Below, piece after piece: positions 26,101-36,577 of a stretch of DNA of 64,000 bases. The stretch's first letter is position 1. The number at the start of each line of letters is the position of its first letter. This DNA is from Oncomelania hupensis (Eukaryota > Mollusca > Gastropoda > Littorinimorpha > Pomatiopsidae), in assembly GCA_036898135.1 (NCBI GenBank), contig CM072512.1, forward strand, positions 43,081,444 through 43,145,443, in the 5' to 3' direction. Below the pieces are notes generated by a model that was not told where the DNA came from, did not search any database, and worked only from the letters and a program-made list of their open reading frames with translations. The position numbers were made by a program, and so were the translations under genes.

Positions 26101-29100
26101 CCAAGTATCACAACCTAACTTGGTAAGATGGTGTTGTATATCCATGACACCTCATAAATGATCAGTGAATGAATGACTTCACTTCAAGGTTAAGGTCACA
26201 GGGTCAACAAATGTTAGTACAGTGGAACCTCTGGTATAAGAGCATCCAAAATCTGAGAAAAAACGGTCTTATAATAGAGGTGGTCTTATACCGGAAATAG
26301 TCATATGGGTTTTGCCCTTGTAGTTTAACCTCTTGAAAACGAAAGACCGATATATCGGTCTAGCCCTTAAACAGCTGTGCCCCGAAAGACCGATAAATCG
26401 GTCTCGTAAGCTTACCGTTAATCTTGCGGTCCGTACACAGCTTACTGTTCTTTCTAGTACTTGCTGTTTGGAATAGGGTTATTGAGGGTTATTGGGAATA
26501 AGGTAAAGCAAAATGTCAGCGCTCTAGTGCAGCACAATGCGTGTTTTTGTGAGGTTTTTTTCTCAATTTTGCGTCATGAAACAAAGGTCTACAAATCAAG
26601 GAAGCGTCGCTAAGCGACTGTACACAACTCAGGAAGTAATCGATCAATTGTGGGATGATAATGAAGATGAAGAGATGACATTTGAAGTACTTTGGGTTGT
26701 CTAACACTTTGGTTATGTTTTCGTTGTTTTACTAAAAGCATGCTAAAAATGCCATTTTTCTCCGGGGAGCCCAGGGGATGGGGCTCAGAATTGGTGGGGC
26801 ATCCAGGGTTCAAAGGGTTAAAGATATAGTGCACGTGAAATGGAGAATAAACTTGAACTTTGCAGTTGTCTGCAAAACGTGTTACCTGTCAACTAGTTTA
26901 CCTATACTTGTACTTGAAGAACAGAAAAAAGTGGAAATACTTGTGTGAGGGGAGAGGGGAAGAAGGGGAGGGGGATCCTTTCCTGGCTGCTGCCTGCCTG
27001 GCCATAAATAAGTGTGTTGAAGCATAAAGCGTGAATTTGTATTATCTGTTCACAGGCTAGACATCATACAAATTCGCTGCGAAACTGCTTCTACCTGCTG
27101 CTTTGCTGCCAGCTGTGCATCGTCCTCTCCTCCATCTTGTCTTCCGTCCTGCTGCTTCCCCCTCCCCTCCCTCCTGCGCAGCTGTTGTGGATGCTGCTGA
27201 TAGCCCTCCCTCTGCTGTCTGCCAGCCTCATGGGCAACCCTGTGGACCCCAAGATCATGACGGTCATCACCAACAAGAATAAAGAGCACGTCAACACACA
27301 GGTCAATCTTTGTCCATTTTATTTTGTGTGCAGTGCTTCCGATTTATTGGACAATAAAGAAAAGATGTGTATCGGTGTATTAGCTTTTCATAAAATACAC
27401 TGCATTTAAGACTAAAGAACATAGGCCTTGCACCCTCATAGGATGCAGGATAAGAAGAAAAAAAATTGAATTATGCAGGAATTGAAATTATGTGACTTGG
27501 ATTAGGCTACACTGAAAATATCTCCATGAAACATCACGTACAGTGAGATAGGTGAAATGGTTGTATTATTAGTATCTATTCATACAAAAATTACACCAGT
27601 ACTCTTTTCTTCTGCTGGATACCAATGTCATCAAAGTGAATATTTAAATAGACCTCCTGGTTGTTTTTTTACATACTTACTTCTGTTGTGTCAGAGATGA
27701 TTTTTCAGTATACATACAGAAATCCGTATTTTCAGTAGTCTCAGGGGTCATTCTTGAGATTTGCACAAATCCGATGAGAAAATTTAAGGAGGAAAGGGGG
27801 GAGGGGAGATTTTTTTTCATGGATTTGAGCTGTTTTCGATCTTATACCCAAACAGTTTTTCTTCTATTGGATCAACTAAGCCTATCAGAAATTAAACCAT
27901 TTGCGAACTTATTTCCACCATTTGCATTTTCATTATGGTTGGAAAACTGGCTAAGGGAGAAACAGCTCTCGCAAGAGAACTTGATAAGAAAGCCAAAGTG
28001 AAGAACTACTGGAAATTTGATGGGCTTCAGCAAACTGTGACCATCAAATGGAAAAATGGGCAGAAAGAGAGGTCAGTGGATGTGAAAACTGGACATTCAA
28101 TTTCAAGATCGACACACCTGGAAAAGCCCACTGCAATTTATGCAATGACATTGTGAACTGTGCATCTAATGGAAAGAAAACCCTTGTTTGGCAACTCACA
28201 GCACCACCAGTCATGTCTCAATGTTGAAAGTGTCTATTTGGTCCGTGTGACCTAATCAGTTAATGGTAAGAAATTAAAACCAAGAATCGGTTTTGCTCAA
28301 TCATTTCTTTATTAATTTGAATTTGAATTTTTTTTTTTTTTTTTTGGCATATTTAGCAGTATTTCAGTCAACAGGAGATCAGTTTTTCCCACTTTAATTA
28401 TTTAAGAAATAAAAAAAAGCTTCCGCTGGTCCCCAAATCCCCGCTTTCATTTTCAGCATTTCAGGTAGCTCTGGGATCTCATCTCTGGTGGTTGTGTATG
28501 TCTGTGTTTTACAGATGGTCATACAGTTCCTGATGCAGTTCTCAATGCGCTTTGTCCCATCCATACTGATAGCATTGCTGTGCTACGGGCTGACGCTGTA
28601 CTCCTACTGCCAAAACACGGCCCCTGTGGAGTGCCGTCTCTTTAGTGTCAGGTAAGAAACATAGCATTCATATGATAAATAATACTAATAATTTCCCGAT
28701 AAAAAGAAACAATAAAGCATTAAAATCTAAAAAAAAAAAAAAAAAAAAAAAATCTAATAATAGCGTCTGTTAATAATGAAGGTTGTTTCCAGCTTTGGAG
28801 AACATTGATTTTTGTTAAGGAACCCAGTGTACACACTTTGAATGAATGAATGAACATGGAAGTATAACATCAACACCCACCGTAGTCTGCAATATGTGTT
28901 ACACTCGATTCGATGTTGGTGTTTTCTATCAGTATCTGATTCAGCCCCGATGCTTGAATTCCTGATAGTTGTGTAACTCAGATTCGTTTATTCACGCAAC
29001 CCGTCCAAACAGCATACAAGTCACAAAGTCGACGTATGAAGTTTTCCACTTTTATTCAGCACACATCAACAACTGCATACAATTCTCAACTCAACTTTCA

Positions 29101-32100
29101 CAGCAACTCTTTAGCTTCACTATCAACAACTTTACTATCTCTCAACAGCAACTCGGCACACGATTAAATAACCTCTCTCTTTTCCGGAAAGATTTCGAAT
29201 ACAGTAGAAATGACGCACTGCCACCAATCGAATAAAAGATCGTCATCACTGACTTACGTCATTCATCTCTCCACACATACCCCGAACCTTCTCTTACTTC
29301 GACAATCGTCCCGAACCTTCGATCGATGGTAAACAAGGAAATCTAGAGTATTCTCCGACAATATCGACCAACGAAAATTATCAACGTTATACAAAGCCTC
29401 TCCTAACAACAATGCAAACTCAAATCAAAGGTAAATAAACTCCATTATTGAATACTTTGCAAATCGAAACGATTAGATCTATCGTACACGCTTCCGACAT
29501 ACTTTCGTTCGCGTTTCAACGTAACATAACCCCCCACTCAAGAAGAAATTTACCCAATTTCTTTCAACAACGTTGAAACGTAATGCACAAACAAAGTTCA
29601 GAATTAAAACTTATTTCAGATTGTCTGAACACTGTCACTGTTCTCAGCTCATTCACACAGAGTCAATGGTTTTCATCTTCAAGTCTTTCTGGATACTGTC
29701 AATGCTCACAGATCATTTACCCAGTCAACGTTTTTCATTTTCAAGTCTGTCATTACCAATATTCTTAGTTCGTCCACACAGTCAATGTTCTTTCGTTCGC
29801 AAGGAGACGACGCCCTTGTCAGTTGCGGTCGTCATCGGCCCAGGGTCAAAGACGATGATCACGTGGGCTTCCCTGGAATCAGTGCGTCCTCCGTTGTCTC
29901 CTTCTTCCATCGGATGTCCGACGCAGTCGACGTTGCCAGCTCCCAGAATGCATTCGCTGGGTCTCACGGTCAGGTTGGCTTCTGCGGGACGGTGGAACAG
30001 CTCCCTCATGGTCTGCAGATGCTCCTTCCAGGTCTGGGTGTGGACTTCATGTTCGACCAAAGTCGTAGAGCCTGGGACATCGCTGAAGCTATGGGGAAAC
30101 TCGCCCATAAGGTCCTTGAGCTCCAACTTTTGACCTTCCGTCAAGCTCGGTCCTAGCTTAACATCATCGATGCCTTCTTTGCTGTGGAAGTCTCCCAGTT
30201 CCAACAGTTCTTCGCTGTCAAAGCTGTCGTCGGTCACAGCTGCTGTGGCTGCGTGCACAGTCTCTGATGGCCTTTCCACGTACAGCTTAAGGAGGTTGGC
30301 GTGGTATATCTTGGAATGCTGGCCGACCTTCACCTTGTAGTCGTTGATTCCCACCACGGTCTCCACTTCGTACGGGCCTTTCCACTGCATCAGCAACTTA
30401 TTATGATCAGTAGGTAGCAGCACCAGCACTTTGTTGCCAGGTTTAAATTTCCTGTTCACAGCTCTACGGTCATAGTAGTGCTTTCCACAGTCTTGGGACT
30501 TCTTCAGGTTTTCTCTGGCTATCTCGAGAGTCTGCTCCAGCTTCTCCCGTAGCTCAAACACGTACTGGTAGCTGTTCTTCACCTCTGGGGTGTCTACTTC
30601 TTTCGTCCACAGTTCTTTTAGGATGTGCATCGGCCCTCGGATGGTTCTTCCGTACAGCAGCTCGAACGGAGAAAAGCCGGTGGACTCCTGCGGTACTTCT
30701 CTGTAGGCGAAAAGTAAGGCGTTGATATAGCGATGCCATTGTCTGGGCTGCTCGCTGCACAGTTTCTTCAGGGTGGACTTCAGCGTAGCATTGAACTTCT
30801 CGACAAGCCCGTTGCACATCGGATGGTAGGGTGTCGTAGTCAAATGCCGGATGCTCAGCAGTCTGTTGACCTCCTTCATGCAGTCAGAGACGAACTGCGT
30901 CCCGAGGTCTGTCAGGATCTCTTCAGGCACTCCAAGTCTACTGAACATGTCCACTAGCGCCTCTGCAACAGTTTCAGTGTCAATCTTCTTCAGAGGCACT
31001 GCTTCTGGGTACCGAGTCGCATAGTCCACTAAAGTCAGTACCCACCGATGACCTTCTTCACTCGGAGGTCTTATTTCGCCGATTAAGTCTAAGGCCACCC
31101 TCTTGAAAGGTCGGTCGATCAGAGGCATCCTCTGCATAGGCACTTTCGGGACCCTTCCTCGAGGTATGGTCTTCTGGCAAATGTCACATGATCGGCAGAA
31201 ACGGCTGACGTCCGCATGAAGCCCTGGCCAGTAGAACACCGCCTGGATTCTGTCTGACGTCTTTCTGATGCCTAGGTGACCTCCCATGATAGAGTCATGA
31301 GCTACTTCCATCACTTGGCGCCTTAGGGGTAACGGTACCAATACTTGACGTAGTGGTTTCCCTCCATTGACCCTCGGGTGCTGGAAGATTCGGTACAAGA
31401 TCTTGGCCTTCACCTCAAAGTAGACCGTACCACTGCCTTTGGTCACGTGGTCTTGGCGGTTCCTGTACTTGTTTAAAGTACTATCAGCTTCCTGGAGCTG
31501 GATCAGCTTATCTCTGTCCACGATGGCAGCTTTGGAGTTGTCGGCGACCTTCAGTGGCGTAGACGTTTTGTCTCTCTTGGCCTGGGCCCTGGTAGTAACA
31601 GCACCGACGATCTCTGGTCGGCAGGGCTGAGCCGGAGTAGCCACATTGTCCCGTAGCAGCTCTGAAAGGTCTCCATCGGGAAATGGCAATGGATCCTCCT
31701 CCGCAACTTCGACATGTTGGGTTGAGGCAGGACTCCATTCTGAATCGGGGTCGTCGGGTCGCCTCGCGCCGTCGATATTCCCGATCATCAAATCGTATAG
31801 CGGCTTCTTCAGGCAAACCGCTTCGACTTCGCCTACGTAGAAAGGGGTGTTGACATGAATCTTCGCAACTGGCGCTCTCACACATTTGCTGTCGGCCATA
31901 AGTGTCCATTTTGAATCGCCAGTGAACTGTTCTTTAGCGATTAGGTCTTCTCTGACGATGACCCCACTACAGCCAGAGTCTTTTAAGACAGTCACTTCGT
32001 GATTTCCGACGCGTCCCTTTGAAACAGGCATGTTCTGGACGGTCACAGCCGCGCTGGCGACGACGGGGATGGATTTTCCGTTGGCAAGGAGAAGTTGGCC

Positions 32101-35100
32101 ATCGGTCATGCACTCTTGCACGTCCGCAGGGGTAGCTGTGCGCTCGGTCTCACTCGGAAGAATAACGCTCCCGCCGCGCACCTGATGGTCAGATCTACTG
32201 GTTTGCCATTGATTGGAGAACCGCCTCTGCCGGTTGCCCGCCGCTGCGTTGTCCGTACTGCTCCGCTGTCCGCTACTTTTGTTTTGAGGACAATTAGCCG
32301 CCCTGTGGTCTGTAGCGTTGCAGGTGAAACAGCCTCTTGAATGCCCTTCCCTGGGAGGTGGCGTGGAGTCCGTCTGTCTCTGGCTCGTCTGGCTCCCTTG
32401 GATCTGGTTCCCATGGTTTGCAGTCTTCTGAAAATGTTTCGTCGCGCTGGGTGGCCCCAGGGTTTTCCCATGAGCGATGAGATATCTTTCAGCAGCCTCA
32501 GTCACATCTTTAAGCGTCTGCAGCTTTTGTTCTTCTAAGTGGGTCGCTAGATCCTTGTGACAGGCATTGAGAAATTGTTCCTTCACGATCAGGTCATGGA
32601 GACTATCGTAAGACTTTCCTCTGCCTGATAGTTCCACCCATTTGTGTAAGTATGACGACAGGCGCTCCACAAATTGCTTTGGCGTCTCGTCTGACTTAGG
32701 CCGGCATTCACGGAAGCGTTTACGGTAGCCCTTCTCTGTAAAGTTGTAGCACTGCAATAGGGCCTCTTTCAATACGTCGTAGTCTTTAGCGTCATCGTCC
32801 GACAATCTGGTGTAGACGTCGAGTGCTTCTCCCGTCAGAAGTGCACTTAGTCGAATCGCCCAGTCTTGAGGTTGCCAGTTAGAGCTTTTGGCAAACCTTT
32901 CAAATCTCGCCAAATAACTGTCGATCTGGTCCTTCCCGTCGACGAAAGCTGGCAATTTTGGAGCCATGTGGTCGCTGACGACTTGTGGCGCATGCTGATT
33001 GTTTTGGATATGCGCCAACTCCAGCTGGTACTGACGATCAGCTTCTAGTCGTCTTTCTTCCATCTCTCTTTCTTCTCGGCGTCGCTGCTCTTCTGCTTCT
33101 CTTTCTTGACGCCGCTCTTCTCTTTCTTCTCGGCGACGCTGCTCTTCTTTTTCTTGCCGCTGCTGTTCAATTTCTAGACGCTTCTGTTCTAGTTCTAGTT
33201 CTTTTTCTAGACGCTTCTCTTCCAATTCTCTTTCTTCGCGGCGACGCTGCTCTTCTAATTCTCGTTCTTGTATTCTCTCCTGGGATTTGACGTACTCCGT
33301 CAGCTGTTTGCCTTTTAGATTCAGTTGAATCCCTTTCTCCCAGAAGTCAGCCATCTTAATGCTTTTCTGGAAAGTTCTTTTCTGGAAAGTTCTTTTCTGG
33401 AAGGTTCTTCTTCTAGAAAGTTCTTGACTGTGCTGCACCCTTCTAGACTGTTCTAGAACAGCACGCTTTCTGCAGTAGCGCTGATGCTTGTCACTAGTCG
33501 CCTTCGCTGACGCAGGCCCCGCTGTCCTCGTCGTATGCGACGCTGCACCACGCTGGTGTTGATGTACACGCTCCTGTGCTGAAGTAGACGCGACGTCCGC
33601 TCGCCGCTCTCTGTAACACTGGCGATGTAGCTCCGAGACTGTCCCTCGACGTAGTCTTACGGCAGCCACGTAGTCCTGATCTGTTGTTCGCTCACGAAGC
33701 AACTCTTCAGCGACTACACGCCCTTGCAGTCAACCCGAATCTATCGGATGTAGTCCCAGTATGTTGGCCCCTCTCGACGCAACTTGTTGGCGGCTACCCT
33801 CGATGACTGCCTCTCGTAACGTTGACTCGCTTGTTGTAGCAGTTGAACCCTTGGCTATGGCGTGAATCGCGGCTTGACCCCCAAAATGTTACACTCAGTT
33901 CGATGTTGGTGTTTTCTATCAGTATCTGATTCAGCCCCGATGCTTGAATTCCTGATAGTTGTGTAACTCAGATTCGTTTATTCACGCAACCCGTCCAAAC
34001 AGCATACAAGTCACAAAGTCGACGTATGAAGTTTTCCACTTTTATTCAGCACACATCAACAACTGCATACAATTCTCAACTCAACTTTCACAGCAACTCT
34101 TTAGCTTCACTATCAACAACTTTACTATCTCTCAACAGCAACTCGGCACACGATTAAATAACCTCTCTCTTTTCCGGAAAGATTTCGAATACAGTAGAAA
34201 TGACGCACTGCCACCAATCGAATAAAAGATCGTCATCACTGACTTACGTCATTCATCTCTCCACACATACCCCGAACCTTCTCTTACTTCGACAATCGTC
34301 CCGAACCTTCGATCGATGGTAAACAAGGAAATCTAGAGTATTCTCCGACAATATCGACCAACGAAAATTATCAACGTTATACAAAGCCTCTCCTAACAAC
34401 AATGCAAACTCAAATCAAAGGTAAATAAACTCCATTATTGAATACTTTGCAAATCGAAACGATTAGATCTATCGTACACGCTTCCGACATACTTTCGTTC
34501 GCGTTTCAACGTAACAATATGGCAGACATTGATAACCATCCCAAGAAAGAGGGGGTAGGGACCTAAATCAGCACTAAACCACCAGAGCAATCATACTGCT
34601 AAGATGGGCAGTGAAAAATGGCCACTGTTATCTTGCCCACCACAAGATTCAAACCTTCCGTCATCAGTGTGCCACCGAGCTATAGAGATGGGTCACACAA
34701 TGAAAGCTTTCATCAGAATCAACAAGATCTCTCCTTGTCTTTTAAAAGGATTTCACTTTCACCTCGGATCAGAGTTTTTACTCTCAAGTGTCCTTGGCTT
34801 CCATTCATGGTTGTTGGGGATAAAGGCAATTGTTTCTGGAATGCTTTCTTCCACTTTACACGTTAACTTTAACTTTTCGCCTACCCTAGTAACTTTTAGC
34901 CTACCCTATTCAGTTCATATATAAACGATTAAACACAATTAAATAAATACATTCAGAAAAGTGAATACCTTTGAGAGAGAACAAAAAGTTGTTCTAATTT
35001 TGCAGCCATGCTCAAAATGTGACTTACTCCAACTGGCAGGAGAAGTATTCAGGGGGACTAGTCATGGCTCAAAACATTTTTCATCTGCACACTCTCATCT

Positions 35101-36521
35101 TTTTTGGTAAGTTTGGATTTTGTTGTGGTTCGTCTCAAAACATGCAGATTTGAAACAATTTGTTATTTCTTCATACCCGTCTTTTAAAAAAAAATGTAAT
35201 TGCATCTGCTGTGTTCACTGTGAACTAAAAAGCAATTGGATTTTAAAACTTTAGTCAGATTAAATGTTTACCAGCTTATGCTTCATCTTTCAGATATTTT
35301 TCTTATTCTTACTGGTTCTTTCAAATTTTTTCTCTTACAAGTTAACAAAATTTAAACAAGTAAATGTAAGCAGAATGATACAGTTTATTCTTTTTTGAAA
35401 TGTTACGGTGTTGTGTACATTTTGTGTGTGCAGTCGTAATTTCTATGAGTCTTGTACATTGGTTGGATCACATATGGCGGCAACTCCCATTTACCAATAA
35501 ACTATGGTCAGCATGCGCTGCAGTGTTGTAAGTTTGTATTGCTCGGTATTATTTATCAGAATGCTAGCTTATTGGCATACAAGAAGATGCTGAATTGTGC
35601 AACACTATTTAGTAGCGGGACAGCCTACAAAAAAAGCAGTATTTGTGCACCTGGTTAATTTTTACATACACGTAATGAAGAATACAAAGCATGGAGATGA
35701 GGTGCTACAGAAGATTTCTGGGCATTTCCTATACCCAGCATAATCACCAGCAATAAAGTCTGACAGACCATCACACAAGCCATTGGACAACACGATGACA
35801 TGCTCACAGTGGTGAAGAAACTAAAACTCCGATGGTATGACCATGTCACCAGAGCATCAGGTCTTGCAAAGACAATCCTGTAAGGCACGGTGAAAGGAGG
35901 CAGAAGAAGAGGGAGACAGAAAAAGAGATGGGAGGACAACATTCTGAATGGACTGGCTTGACACTGAGCGAAGACATGAGGGTTGCAGAGGACAGAGAAA
36001 GCTGGAGTACGCTGGTTAAACGATCATCTGTGGTGCCCCAACGACCTTCGAGTTACGGGAGAGGATAGGATAGACATACTATGGTTCTTTGTTACTTGCT
36101 CTTTTCTGTCAAGTCTTACTGTGGTTGGTTGTGTGTAACAGATGATGATAATACAGTTCCTGTCCAGGGAAGTTTGGTCCAAGATGTCTATATATACAAG
36201 ATGTCGTTCTTTGCAGATGAAAAACTTTTGAAAACGCCCAAACGTTGGCTTAAAACAATTGGAGAGCGGTCTTTTAGTTTTCAAGCACCCAAGGTTTGGA
36301 ATGCACTGCCTGCCGGTTTAAGACGTTGTACAGACCTTGTTTCCATCAAGAGCTGCCTAAAAATGCACTTGTTCCGCAAGGCGTTTTCTGTGTAAATAGT
36401 AGAACATTAATACTACTTTCTGAATGATGCTGGACATGATGTAGTGCGACTGTTGGGTACAAATGATGTGTTTAAGGGCATTGAGTTGTTATTCTAATGA
36501 AAAATGTGCTGTATAAATGCA

Positions 36522-36577
<56 letters not shown>

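Larger units (their letters stand above)
28897..34516 (-). mobile_element. complete Gmr1-type LTR retrotransposon, copy 1 (antisense in TMEM94)
   Basis: 5620 bp. Two 630-bp LTRs (28897-29526, 33887-34516) differ by eye at two bases near 28907. Perfect target duplication ATATG at 28892-28896 and 34517-34521. The internal part has a primer-binding-site-like block, one long gag-protease-integrase frame and a polypurine tract. The order is Gag, protease, integrase, RT remnant. It is inserted in the intron between exons 23 and 24. Confidence 0.95.

Noticed and set aside
26218..26298. Complete pogo/mariner MITE beginning ACAGTGGAACCTC
   Set aside because: The start resembles known miniature elements, but no matching inverted end or TA duplication was found, so only an anomalous stretch is recorded under Helitron copy 5.
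32985..33290. Leucine-rich plus-strand frame resembling a membrane protein
   Set aside because: It is the antisense shadow of the Arg/Glu-rich Gag coiled coil.
36081..36395. Possible small host gene of 104 codons
   Set aside because: The C-terminus is the standard end of LINE reverse transcriptases and is followed by an (ATT)n tail.
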